DNA of 64,000 bases, taken from positions 1 to 64,000 of the forward strand of contig NZ_JAOVZR010000003.1 of assembly GCF_026619415.1 (NCBI RefSeq), written 5' to 3'. The stretch is from Hoeflea algicola (GTDB lineage Bacteria; Pseudomonadota; Alphaproteobacteria; Rhizobiales; Rhizobiaceae). This document shows positions 56,095 through 64,000 of the stretch, piece by piece. Numbering within the stretch: the first letter of the stretch is position 1; each line of letters starts with the position of its first letter. A model generated the notes under the pieces. The model was not told the DNA's origin. It did no database searches and saw only the letters and a program-made list of their open reading frames with translations. The position numbers and the translations under genes were made by a program.

Positions 56095-56568
56095 ATGAAA
56101 TATCTTCTGACTGCGCTCCTCCTCAGCCTATCCGCCGGCCAAGTGCTGGCATGTGAACCCGTTGAACTTGGCTCACTCGAAATCTCGGAAGCCTGGTCGC
56201 GGGCTTCGATCGGAATGACGCGGCCCGGTGCGTTCTACGTCACCATCCGCAACACCGGCGCGACGGACGATACGCTGACCGCCATCACCACTCCGGTGTC
56301 CGACAAGCCGATGCTGCACGAAACCGTGGTGAAGGATGGCGTGGCCTCGATGCCGCACGCGATGGCGATCCCCGTACCGGCAGGCTCCACCATGGCGCTG
56401 GAACCGGGCGGCTATCACGGCATGCTGATGGGCCTCACAAAGGTGCTGAAGGAAGGCGAGATATATCCGGTCACGCTGACCTTTCGCGAGGCGGGCGATG
56501 TGACGGTTCCCGTGGCTATCCGGGGCATGGGCGCGAGGGACGCTGGCTGCCCGGACAGCAAAAAATGA
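56095..56568 (+). CDS. PCu(A)C periplasmic copper chaperone
   Basis: A 157-aa exported protein (leader LLTALLLSLSAGQVLA). All ligands of the family are present: KPMLHETVVKDGVASM (Met, His), MPHAM and PGGYHGMLMGL (His, Met). It carries Cu(I) in the periplasm and passes it to SCO or CuA. The end has GCPDSKK. Its stop overlaps the second SCO gene (ATGA). Confidence 0.93.
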   Translation: MKYLLTALLLSLSAGQVLACEPVELGSLEISEAWSRASIGMTRPGAFYVTIRNTGATDDTLTAITTPVSDKPMLHETVVKDGVASMPHAMAIPVPAGSTMALEPGGYHGMLMGLTKVLKEGEIYPVTLTFREAGDVTVPVAIRGMGARDAGCPDSKK

Positions 56569-57164
56569 GACGCCGGAGGCTGCTTCTCGCCGGAGCCTCA
56601 GGCGTTGGCGCACTGATCTTGACTCTCGGCCTCGGCTGGTGGCGGAGCCGTGACGACGTTCAATCTGGCTCCAGCCTCGTGCCTTTGCCGATAGGCGAGA
56701 TGTCTTTCACCCTGACGGACCACCGCGGAGCGACGGTGAAGCCTTCGGACTGGATCGGCCGCCCGGCCATGATCTTTTTCGGCTTCACCTGGTGCCCGGA
56801 TGTCTGTCCGACAACGCTGGGCGACATTACCCTCTGGCTGGAGGAACTCGGCCCCGACGCCGACCGGCTTAACACGGTCCTGATCAGCGTTGATCCGGAG
56901 CGTGACACGCCTGAGGTGTTGGCGGATTACCTGTCGAATTTTGATCCCAGAATCACCGGCCTGACCGGCCCTCTCGGCGAAATCGAACGCGCCGCGAGCG
57001 GGTTTCGCGCCACTTTCGAAAAGATACCACAGGGGGACCGTTACACAATGAACCACACCGCTGGCGTGCTCCTGTTTCGCGCCGACGGCAGATTTGGCGG
57101 GATCGTCGATTACCACGAGGATCGGCGTCTCGCCGTGCCCAAAATCCGAAGGTTGCTGGAATGA
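56565..57164 (+). CDS. Second SCO/SenC-family protein
   Basis: A 199-aa protein with an anchor (LLLAGASGVGALILTLGLGW) and the SCO domain: FSLTDHRG-like FTLTDHRGATVKPSDW, FFGFTWCPDVCPTTLGD (C77, C81), ISVDPERDTPEVLADYL and the ligand His in TMNHTAGVLLF. It is closer to typical SCO1 than the first copy, which lacks DPERDTP (DPIRDRR there). Two SCO proteins flanking PCu(A)C suggest a reductase plus a copper donor. Confidence 0.92.
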   Translation: MRRRRLLLAGASGVGALILTLGLGWWRSRDDVQSGSSLVPLPIGEMSFTLTDHRGATVKPSDWIGRPAMIFFGFTWCPDVCPTTLGDITLWLEELGPDADRLNTVLISVDPERDTPEVLADYLSNFDPRITGLTGPLGEIERAASGFRATFEKIPQGDRYTMNHTAGVLLFRADGRFGGIVDYHEDRRLAVPKIRRLLE

Positions 57165-57517
57165 TCCTGCGGAAGGGGTTCTGTTGCCTAGATTTTTGAT
57201 CCCAAGACAGTCGAAATTCGCACAATTAAATGGCAAACTTGGGCCAGTTCGGCGCATTTTTACGATTGACTGCCAAGCGACAACAGCGTTGCTCACCGAC
57301 AAAACTCCCTCCCCTTGCGGAAACCATGGGCGATTTCGAGAAAATTCACCGTAAGCGGCTGTGTGCGCGAAATTAAAATCGATAGTTTAGAGGCTGAGAC
57401 AAGATACGACTCTATAGTCAGAGTATCCATTTTAGACGAATCCACCATATTGAGCATTCAGCTTTCATCTAACGGAAAAGCCCCGATGCACGGATAGAAG
57501 GCGTGGCGTGGTGCCTA
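57165..57517. other. Intergenic region between convergent genes
   Basis: These 353 bases separate the second SCO gene from the convergent cell-wall hydrolase gene. No gene or strong hairpin was identified. Confidence 0.35.
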
Positions 57518-58573
57518 TCAGCTCCAGCCGCCGCCTATCGTCCGATAGAAAATATGCGAACCAATCTGAGTCATGCGCTGCATGGAGCGGGCCCAGGAAG
57601 GGTTCACATAGGTTGCATTATAATGAGTGGACGAAGCGACCTCGGCAAGAAATATCTTGCCGGCAGATACCGCCATCGCGACGTCCTTCGCGAGCCGAAA
57701 AGCTCTTCGGTCGACAATCAAATCGGCTACACCGTCACAGGCGAAAGAGAACTGACATCTGTTGAACCAGCTCTTGTTTTGGTACACTACTTCGCAGATG
57801 CTACCGGGATATTTGGGGTTGCGCACTCTATTTAGAATAACTTGGGCGACAGCAGCCTGTCCCTTCACCTTTTCACCGCGCGCTTCAAAGTAAATACCGG
57901 TCGCCAAGCATTTTTGTTCAGTGGCCGAGAAAACCGATGCTGGGAGAGGCTGACTCATCCAATCATGGTCACCTTCCTCCACCGGGGGAACAAAACGACC
58001 CATGTCTGTTTCGCCTCCCAGCACTGCATCAAAAGCCCCCTCTGGAGCATGGTAAGCGTCCGTCGGTGCGTAGGCCGTGGCAAGAACATCAGCCGAATCA
58101 TTGGTGACGAGGGCAGCGAGAACAGGCGGGACACCGGCCAAACGGTCATCTTCGGGTTTATGACGTGCCGAAGCGTCTCCCTTTGTAAAATACTCGAAGC
58201 TTTGCCTGAGTTCCCCGAACTCAGACGCAGATAGCAGCGGCACGAAGCCAGGTTGGGCGATCGATATCCCGGCTGATAGCCCTGCCGTATTCCTGCGCGG
58301 CAGCCTCGAGGTTTTCGTCAGAACCGCCGATGTTACAGAACCAATCTCGTGGGCACCCCGCAGCTTGATCCGGGCGCCTTTTTTACCATAGTCCTCCCTA
58401 CCGACGAGGAATGCAAAACGATCTGCGTTCTGGGTTGTTCGGGGTTCTAGGGTCGCTTCCATTTGCGTACCCCTTGATTTGTAGAGGTGTGGCGGAGACG
58501 CAAAACCGAAAGCTATCCACGACACCAAACACAAAGCCAAAGCGGGGAGCTTAGGGCACACGGCTGTTCGCAT
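57518..58573 (-). CDS. SleB-type cell-wall hydrolase
   Basis: A 351-aa secreted protein (leader LPALALCLVSWIAFGFA). The catalytic Hydrolase_2 (SleB) domain is at residues 215-345: KCLATGIYFEARGEKVKGQA (catalytic Glu), VILNRVRNPKYPGSICEVVY, CQFSFACDG and STHYNATYVNPSWARSM. The first 200 residues are a variable linker. It hydrolyses peptidoglycan, as a lytic transglycosylase or amidase. It resembles other rhizobial cell-wall hydrolases and complements the YkuD enzymes of this DNA. Confidence 0.9.
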   Translation of the reverse strand: MRTAVCPKLPALALCLVSWIAFGFASPPHLYKSRGTQMEATLEPRTTQNADRFAFLVGREDYGKKGARIKLRGAHEIGSVTSAVLTKTSRLPRRNTAGLSAGISIAQPGFVPLLSASEFGELRQSFEYFTKGDASARHKPEDDRLAGVPPVLAALVTNDSADVLATAYAPTDAYHAPEGAFDAVLGGETDMGRFVPPVEEGDHDWMSQPLPASVFSATEQKCLATGIYFEARGEKVKGQAAVAQVILNRVRNPKYPGSICEVVYQNKSWFNRCQFSFACDGVADLIVDRRAFRLAKDVAMAVSAGKIFLAEVASSTHYNATYVNPSWARSMQRMTQIGSHIFYRTIGGGWS

Positions 58574-58799
58574 CCTTGCTTCTCCAAACCTGGTTCGTTG
58601 CGCGAAGAGGATGCTTTATTAACCTTAACTGATTCTTAAAGCCAATCCCTCGTCGGCGCCACAATGTCTCAGCAAAGCAGCAATCTGGCGGCAACCACCC
58701 CATCTATTCATTGCTATATGAGAGATCATTCCTCTATAAGTGAACGGCGGCGTAATTGGTCTTGCCCGGATTTTGTGGAGAGGCTTTCACTCTGTGATG
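58574..58799. other. Intergenic region, nothing recognised
   Basis: The 226 bases upstream of the hydrolase gene contain its promoter presumably; no other feature was found. Confidence 0.3.
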
Positions 58800-58985
58800 G
58801 CCATTTCGGCCTTGCATGAGGCCAGCAATTTGTATCCCAATGCGGAATGTCACCGACGTGGATTGTAGAAGCCGTCGATATATCGGCCAAGGGCCAATTC
58901 CGTAGCTCTTCGGGTCTGGAAGCTGGATCGCCAGATCAGCTCGTTCTTGATCGTCTTGAACACTGTTTCCACCATCGCGTTGAAG
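58800..58985 (-). mobile_element. IS3-family transposase (OrfB) C-terminal remnant
   Basis: On the minus strand the text NAMVETVFKTIKNELIWRSS, then RYIDGFYNPRR, a stop in place of a residue, and HSALGYKLL matches the C-terminal end of IS3-group integrases (NxxVExFFxxLKxEL ... YNxxRxHSALGYxSP). Only about 60 residues remain. Confidence 0.8.
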
Positions 58986-58999
58986 CTCCTATGTTCGTC

Positions 59000-59745
59000 A
59001 AGCGGTGATTTGGGCAGATTTCGGTACACAGATCTGGCTGTAGATTTCGCGAACTATGTAGCGCTTCAAGCAGCGAATGATTTCGCTTTTGCTCTTTCCG
59101 TCTTTCGTGCGTTTTTTACATAGGCAAGGTTCGTGGCTTCGCATTCTGACGATGGCCACGCGATGGAGTGCAGCATTAGCCTGTCGATTGCCGGCACGGT
59201 TCAATCGGAACCTATTTGTTTTGCCGCTAGATGCTGGGATCGGGCAAACACCGCAAAGTTTTGCAAAGGCAGTTTCCGAGCGAATCCGCGTCGGTTCATC
59301 GCCAACTAAATCAACATCTTCGCCACTGTCAGCGTTGCAATCCCATGCGAAGCCATCAAGTCTGGTGCGCGTTTGGTGACAATGCGTTCCCGTTCCTTGT
59401 CATGTGCGATGATTTCCTCATGCAACCATAGCCAACGACGCGCCAATGCGCGCATGGCTGATTTTGCGGAGGCCAACGGCGTGTCGATGTCGCCAGGTCG
59501 GTAGGCTGCGATATGCCGGATCAGCGCGACTTTTCCTCGGATTTGATCCAGCGTGTCACGCAGATCGACGTCTTCAGGGTCACCATTGCCTGCGAGCGTG
59601 ATTTGACGGTAGTATCACGCGCATTCTTCAAATGTCGGATCATCTCCGATGATCCTGATTGTGTTTTGGGGAGCGCTGTTGCCTGCCGAGAGAGAACGGA
59701 TCGTGCGGCACCCTCAGCATCCAAGCTGTCTGGCCGCTAAGGCAC
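59000..59745 (-). mobile_element. IS110/IS1111-type transposase remnant
   Basis: On the minus strand, frames with shifts read AARSVLSRQATALPKTQSGS, SEMIRHLKNARDTTVKSRSQ, RIRSETAFAKLCGVCPIPAS, SSGKTNRFRLNRAGNRQANA and EIIRCLKRYIVREIY, spanning the middle and C-terminal parts of an IS110-family transposase. Several stops and indels show it is inactive. It is different in subgroup from the IS110 remnant at 21.4 kb. It borders the accessory module at the right end. Confidence 0.85.
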
Positions 59746-59915
59746 CCCTCTTTCCGGTCACTCGTCGATACCGCAGTAAGCAGCCTTTCCCGCCCCTTTT
59801 TGCCGTCTGTAGGTCTTGAAGGGATATGAACCAACGACCCCGCATCAATAGAGGTGTTTCGCCTCGAATTTATCAGCCTTCTCAATCGCTTGATACCCTA
59901 AGCTGAGCCTGTGGT

Positions 59916-60404
59916 CTACGGATTTTCAAAGTTCGCGACATTATCAAAAAACGCTTCAACTTTTGCCTTGCTAAAAGGCTTTCCTTCAAACCAGTGGTGC
60001 TTGAAGCTTTTCATCAGTTGCTTACACCCTAGCTTGTCGTACTGCTTGATCCCTCGTGGAAACTCCATATTGAGGGTGGATCGGCGCACTTCGGTGCTTG
60101 AACCATGATGCGGCCCTTGGTCTGATTCAATCAGGTCGAAACGCGCATATTTGCCGTCGTGGGTTATCCAGTGTTGGACGCAATGCGTGCCCGCCAACGC
60201 TGACGGCAATTTTATAGACCTAGCTCGACGCGCCAGCATCTCTGCCTGTGTCGCAAGCGCCCCTCTAAATGCACCTTCATCCAGTGCCCAAAAGAGCCAG
60301 TCGGGGTCCGCGACCAAAACCTGCGGCAGCGTTTTGCCTTTGTCTCTCCACTTACCAAAATTAACTTCTGCCCACACTCTCAAATTCCTCCAAGCCAGAA
60401 ACAT
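59916..60404 (-). CDS. ExoX-like C-terminal-domain protein (162 aa)
   Basis: Residues 12-50 (VNFGKWRDKGKTLPQVLVAD, PDWLFWALDEGAF) match the small domain found at the C-terminus of exodeoxyribonuclease X-like proteins (FGKYKGK...DPxWxxW). No nuclease DEDD motif is present. The rest is basic and ends FDNVANFENP. The start may be ATG 60404. It is divergent from the QueC-like module 184 bp away and could belong to the same accessory island. Function unknown. Confidence 0.55.
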   Translation of the reverse strand: MFLAWRNLRVWAEVNFGKWRDKGKTLPQVLVADPDWLFWALDEGAFRGALATQAEMLARRARSIKLPSALAGTHCVQHWITHDGKYARFDLIESDQGPHHGSSTEVRRSTLNMEFPRGIKQYDKLGCKQLMKSFKHHWFEGKPFSKAKVEAFFDNVANFENP

Positions 60405-60587
60405 AATCTCGTTCAGGACGTAAGCGGCGCAAGCGTTGATAGCGAAGATTGAGAAAGCCCTGTGTCGCTCATGAAATGAGTATCGAACGCTGCGACTTCA
60501 AGCTGCAACGCCATAATGTCAGATATTTTCTCATATATATTGACTTTGTCAGCTTTTACGATGATGCTGTGAACATTGGAGGCGACG

Positions 60588-61151
60588 ATGACTGATGGCC
60601 CTTTCCGAAATTCAGCACTGAGCACTAGATGGAAGCAGTACGGGCAGGACCTCGTCAGCGACGCGGCCTCCCAGGACGAACGTGTCAAGCAGGCCTGCCA
60701 CAGCGTTTTTGGCGATATTAAGTTTTTCGATCGGCTTTACGGCGAGCTCAACGCTCGCACCTCGCGTGAACAGATGGATCTCGATTCCGTCGCGGCTACC
60801 GAAACGATCTTTGATAACAATGAGCGATCGACGATGAGCGACACGTTGGAACGAAACCTTCTATGCAACCTGAGGGAAGGGATGCCTGAACGGAAGTCAC
60901 TCGATTTGGCTCTCGAGCAAGCCGTCGGTGAAATCCTCGCGAATGCCAAGAACCGCGTAGACGAAGAATGTATCCGAGCACGTGATGTTAGCGACATGAG
61001 CCGGTCGGACTTTTCGAAAGGATTGCAGCGAAACCGAGAAACCTTTGCTGCCATAGACGTCGGTAGCGTTTGTGCGGCGCTCGAGAACGGCAACAAAAAC
61101 GCGTTCCGCCGGACCGTGCGCAAGGATGTGAATGATGGACCAGATGACTGA
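60588..61151 (+). CDS. Hypothetical protein (187 aa), first gene of QueC-like module
   Basis: ATG 60588 is preceded by GGAGG at five bases, a near-ideal ribosome site, so it is preferred over the in-frame TTG 60576. The product is soluble, helical and charged: SALSTRWKQYGQDLVSDAAS, EQMDLDSVAATETIFDNNER, DEECIRARDVSDMSRSDFSK and ENGNKNAFRRTVRK. No signal peptide, nuclease or ATPase motif is present. Its 3' end overlaps the QueC-like gene by 20 bases, so the two are translationally coupled. It may be the protein partner or substrate of the QueC-like enzyme (inference). Confidence 0.75.
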   Translation: MTDGPFRNSALSTRWKQYGQDLVSDAASQDERVKQACHSVFGDIKFFDRLYGELNARTSREQMDLDSVAATETIFDNNERSTMSDTLERNLLCNLREGMPERKSLDLALEQAVGEILANAKNRVDEECIRARDVSDMSRSDFSKGLQRNRETFAAIDVGSVCAALENGNKNAFRRTVRKDVNDGPDD

Positions 61152-62526
61152 AATGGGCTCGGACTTCTATGAAGAAAAGCACCTAATTGCCGTTGAGAAC
61201 GGTCAGCGGGCCGGAGGTCCCACGTCGCACAATCTGGTGTTCGCCGAGATTGGAAAACATATCAGGTTCGTCCCTGATATTCTCGATACCTTCGATGTGA
61301 AGGGCTTTGCCGCAAAGCACTACGACTTGATGGTGGTGGCGGCCGCCATCGAATTTGCCGATCGTCGTTGGAAGCGGCCAACGTCTTGGTTGCGTAAACT
61401 GCACATTACCGTCCCAGTCACTGACTACGATTCCTGGTCAAGGCCCGAAGTTCAATCGACGCTCCGCAGCGCAATGAACTTTCTTACCGGCGACAGTTGG
61501 CAATTCACCTTTGTCAAAGCCACTGAGCGCTCGCCGATCGGATCGCGGCAGATACCGCTCGTCTTTGATCAGGCCAAGACCTTCGCAATTGCCTACAGCA
61601 ACGGATTGGATTCACGCGCGGTCTCCGCGCTCAGCGGAGCGCCTGCCGAGGCGTTATGTATTCGCGTTGCCGGCACCAAACAGCGCAGGATGGCTGGTGA
61701 CAGCTACTTCACGCAGATCCCTTTCAGGGTGAAGGGCTTCAAGGGCAAGGAGAGCAGCTTCCGATCACGCGGATTTCAATTTGCGGCTATCGCGGCGATC
61801 GCCTCGCACCTGTCGAATATCGCGAGGATCGTGGTTCCCGAGAGTGGCCAAGGCGCGCTCGGGCCGGTGCTCGTGCCTCTTTACAATATCTATACCGACT
61901 ACCGAAATTTCCCAACGTTCTTCAGAAAAATGGAGCGGTTCACGCGCGCCCTTCTCGGGACCAACATCAGGTTCGAGCAACCACGGCTGTGGTTCACGAA
62001 AGGCGAGACCCTGACGGCGTACCTCGGCTTGCCCGGTAAAAAAAACGAGTACCTCGTTCAAACTCGCTCCTGCTGGCAAACGCGCAGGATCGTCAATGCT
62101 GAGCGCCGCCGGCAATGCGGGCTCTGCGCGGCGTGCCTTCTGCGACGGATGAGCCTTTACGCAGCGGAAGTCGTTGAGCCCAATGACACCTATGTTATCG
62201 CGGATCTCGCTGCCGTAGAGATTGAGGCAGCCCTTTCGAAGATCTCTGCAGAAGCCGATCGCGATATCATGATCGAATACGGGAGTGTTGGGGCTCGCCA
62301 TCTACAACATCTTGCTGAGATGGCGGAACTGCCCGACATAGCATTGCGCCCGTTTGCCTCTCAGATTGCGGCGGCGACGGGAGAGGCTTATGAGCAGACC
62401 CTTCGAAACTTGAGACTGATGTTAATGACGCATGCCAAAGAATGGCGGAGATTTTTGTCCGCGCAAGGTGATGGAAGCTTCCTAAGTAGTTGGCTGGACG
62501 GAGGTCGCCATGACCGCTTTAAATGA
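61132..62526 (+). CDS. QueC-like PP-loop protein of accessory (Qat/CBASS-like) type
   Basis: A 464-aa protein with a central ATP-pyrophosphatase PP-loop (FAIAYSNGLDSRAVSAL, S156-S161, in the SGGxDS position) and a zinc site RSCWQT...CGLCAACLLRR with C314, C329, C332 and C335, both diagnostic of QueC (7-cyano-7-deazaguanine synthase). It is twice the length of housekeeping QueC (about 230 aa): about 150 residues precede the loop and 130 helical residues follow the zinc site. Long QueC-like proteins are known in antiphage systems (QatC of Qat, an ancillary protein of type IV CBASS). No queD/E/F neighbours exist. AAGGA precedes ATG 61132. Confidence 0.82.
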   Translation: MMDQMTEMGSDFYEEKHLIAVENGQRAGGPTSHNLVFAEIGKHIRFVPDILDTFDVKGFAAKHYDLMVVAAAIEFADRRWKRPTSWLRKLHITVPVTDYDSWSRPEVQSTLRSAMNFLTGDSWQFTFVKATERSPIGSRQIPLVFDQAKTFAIAYSNGLDSRAVSALSGAPAEALCIRVAGTKQRRMAGDSYFTQIPFRVKGFKGKESSFRSRGFQFAAIAAIASHLSNIARIVVPESGQGALGPVLVPLYNIYTDYRNFPTFFRKMERFTRALLGTNIRFEQPRLWFTKGETLTAYLGLPGKKNEYLVQTRSCWQTRRIVNAERRRQCGLCAACLLRRMSLYAAEVVEPNDTYVIADLAAVEIEAALSKISAEADRDIMIEYGSVGARHLQHLAEMAELPDIALRPFASQIAAATGEAYEQTLRNLRLMLMTHAKEWRRFLSAQGDGSFLSSWLDGGRHDRFK

Positions 62527-63700
62527 GCTAAGTGCGCAGGAAATCGGCCGACGGCTCCGGATCGCTCGCGAGAATGCCGACGTTCGCCAAGACGACGCCG
62601 CACAATTCATTAGCGTCTCCCGCCCGACCCTTGTCTCGATCGAAAAGGGTGCACGACGGGTAAGGATTCAGGAGATCCAGACTTTGGCCCACCGATATGG
62701 CGTATCGGTCAACGCTCTGTTGCGTCGCGAGGCTGTTCATACGGATCTGGTGCCACGATTTCGAAAGCTAAGGGAGACGGAAGACGAACATACGATCGAG
62801 GCCGTCCGGCTCTTCAATGACCTGATCAAGGCCGATGTCGAACTGGAGAATATTCTCGGGATCCAACGCCGGTTTAACTATCCGCCTGAGCGAGGGCTTA
62901 ACGAGGGCGACGCAGCAATGCTGGGCGAAGCTCATGCAAAGGAGCTTCGAGATTGGCTAGGGCTAGGGTCGGGTCCTATCGCCGATATTTTCTCCGTCAT
63001 TGAGCACGGGTTAGGAATTCGCCTCTACCAGCGGCGGCTGTCCTCGCGTTCACGGGTCGCGGGTCTCTTCACCTATGACGACAACGTTGGGGCGTGCATT
63101 CTGCTTAACGCGAACCATCCGCTCGCTCGACGAGTTCAGACCGCCGCGCACGAAACCGGCCACTTCTACGGGACGCGACGCATGCCGGAGGTCCTTGAGG
63201 AAGACGAGAAGTTTCTCTCGCGGGACGAGCGTTATGCAAATTCTTTCGGCCGCGCCCTCGTAACGCCGGCAGATAGTTTTGGCGAGAGCTACCGCCAGCT
63301 CAAGGAGATCACTGGCAAAACCACGCGTAGGCTCGTCATCCTCCTCGCCGACCAGTACGGCATCTCCCGCCAGGCCTGCGTTCTTCGCTTGGAAGAGCTG
63401 GGGCTTGTGAAAAAGGGAACTTGGTCGTGGTTCGAAAACAACGGCGGCATCTCGGATGACCACGCACGAGAAGTGCTTGGCAGCGCAGCCGATCGGCGCG
63501 ATGCCGGCAAGGCGGATGCAGATCGGCCGATCTCACACCGGATGAGCCTGATGGCCCACGCGGCATGGAAGCGCGAGCTGATGTCAGAGGGCCAGCTTTC
63601 GGAGCTGCTGAAGATCAGCAGGATTCAGCTGCGAGAGATCGTCGATCAGATTGAGCTTGAGGAAAAAGAGACGGATGACCTACTCAAGCATTCTGAGTGA
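62510..63700 (+). CDS. XRE HTH-ImmA/IrrE metallopeptidase regulator
   Basis: A 396-aa fusion. Residues 11-65 are an XRE helix-turn-helix (IGRRLRIARENADVRQDDAA, SVSRPTLVSIEKGARRV). A COG2856 ImmA/IrrE zinc-peptidase domain follows with AAHETGHFYG (HETGH at 214-218) and the downstream Glu in DERYANSFGRALVTP. The C-terminal 100 residues are a winged-helix-like extension (HRMSLMAHAAWKRELMSEGQ). Relatives cleave repressors in mobile elements or antagonise paired toxins. It overlaps the QueC-like gene by 17 bases and the PIN gene by 26, so it is embedded in the operon. Confidence 0.88.
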   Translation: MTALNELSAQEIGRRLRIARENADVRQDDAAQFISVSRPTLVSIEKGARRVRIQEIQTLAHRYGVSVNALLRREAVHTDLVPRFRKLRETEDEHTIEAVRLFNDLIKADVELENILGIQRRFNYPPERGLNEGDAAMLGEAHAKELRDWLGLGSGPIADIFSVIEHGLGIRLYQRRLSSRSRVAGLFTYDDNVGACILLNANHPLARRVQTAAHETGHFYGTRRMPEVLEEDEKFLSRDERYANSFGRALVTPADSFGESYRQLKEITGKTTRRLVILLADQYGISRQACVLRLEELGLVKKGTWSWFENNGGISDDHAREVLGSAADRRDAGKADADRPISHRMSLMAHAAWKRELMSEGQLSELLKISRIQLREIVDQIELEEKETDDLLKHSE

Positions 63701-64000
63701 GAACACCGCTGCATTGGCTCTTGATACGAGCGTGTTGATCAATCTGCACGCATGCCGGCGTGGCGTCGAGATTCTCGTCGCGATCCCCAATCGAATTCTC
63801 GTCCCGTACATCGTCGCCCGAGAACTCAATCACGAGACGAGCCGCCGAAACGGCGAGGAGGCATTTCTACAAGCACTGGCGGCGGCTGGAAACATCACCC
63901 TAGTCGATCTTTCGGAGGAGGAGTTCGAAATCTTCTTCAAGCTCACTTCCGCAGCGTCCTCTCTTGATGACGGTGAAGCCGCGGCGATCGCTATTTCCAG
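63675..64000 (+). CDS. PIN-domain nuclease, cut by window end
   Basis: The frame runs off the window after 108 codons. PIN-like acids are visible: ALALDTSVLINLHA (D17), VPYIVARELNHE (E50) and SSLDDGEAAAIAI (D98/D99, E101), the order seen in PIN ribonucleases and toxins. ATG 63675 lies inside the end of the XRE-ImmA gene, giving translational coupling. The XRE-ImmA protein may be its antitoxin or activating protease (inference). Confidence 0.8.
   Translation, partial: MTYSSILSENTAALALDTSVLINLHACRRGVEILVAIPNRILVPYIVARELNHETSRRNGEEAFLQALAAAGNITLVDLSEEEFEIFFKLTSAASSLDDGEAAAIAIS

Noticed and set aside
57265..57285. Short similarity ACTGCCAAGC shared with DNA beside the ISL3 ends
   Set aside because: About ten bases only and no terminal repeat next to it; probably chance.
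1..64000. Search by eye for tRNA, rRNA and CRISPR arrays
   Set aside because: No cloverleaf-like gene with a TTC box, no rRNA-like stretch and no regularly spaced direct repeats were seen.

Overview
The window looks like accessory DNA (plasmid or genomic island) of an alphaproteobacterium, most likely a Hyphomicrobiales (rhizobial) relative. The evidence is the gene families present (NdvB-type GH94, CadR-like MerR, transglutaminase-like cysteine peptidases, YkuD L,D-transpeptidases, a DUF3141-ackA-pta-fabI block), the frequent ATGA-type gene overlaps, and at least seven insertion-sequence or conjugation-gene remnants. No rRNA, tRNA, CRISPR array or replication origin was seen.

Layout. 1-13.5 kb is an acetyl-phosphate/polyphosphate block: a DUF3141 gene and acetate kinase, each carrying one frameshift, then intact phosphotransacetylase, FabI, a CopB-type (CPH) P-type ATPase, PPK2, phosphoketolase and an ATC-hydrolase-like gene. 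It ends in a damaged glucoamylase-like gene with a perfect 28-bp inverted repeat and the orphan 3' end of a second CopB ATPase. 13.6-20.2 kb has a patatin, two transporters, and a small metal/stress-like module: ECF sigma factor, region-4-only sigma-like protein, CCG-rich peptide, one-TM peptide and a decayed beta-propeller. 20.5-25.8 kb holds lgt, a chimeric IS110/ISKra4 wreck and an NdvB-like GH94 protein cut off by an ISL3 fragment.

25.8-32.9 kb (minus strand) is a compact periplasmic thiol/copper operon: CBS protein, CcdA, ScsC-like DsbA, TlpA, DsbE-like protein, cytochrome c, a coupled 47-aa membrane microprotein, DUF411 and a Tat-type beta-propeller. 33-45 kb is an envelope-remodelling region: two LapG-like peptidases, three YkuD-type enzymes plus one ruined copy, DsbA with a PpiC-type foldase, a copper-chaperone-like protein without the usual ligands, and remnants of virB10/trbI and IS5.

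45.6-50.9 kb is a MerR-controlled Cd/Zn/Pb-type efflux cassette (ynfA-merR diverging from cadA, ICMT-like methyltransferase, lspA, dsbB, dsbA). 50.9-57.2 kb is a manganese/copper cassette: mntR diverging from a multicopper oxidase and a ZIP transporter, then mntH, SCO, PCu(A)C and SCO. Two similar candidate MntR palindromes tie this block together.

After a cell-wall hydrolase and IS3/IS110 remnants, the last 4 kb is a separate accessory module: an unknown 187-aa protein, a 464-aa QueC-like PP-loop protein, an XRE-ImmA/IrrE metallopeptidase regulator and a PIN nuclease running off the window end. All are co-directional and overlapping. This is the best candidate for an undescribed (possibly antiphage) system.
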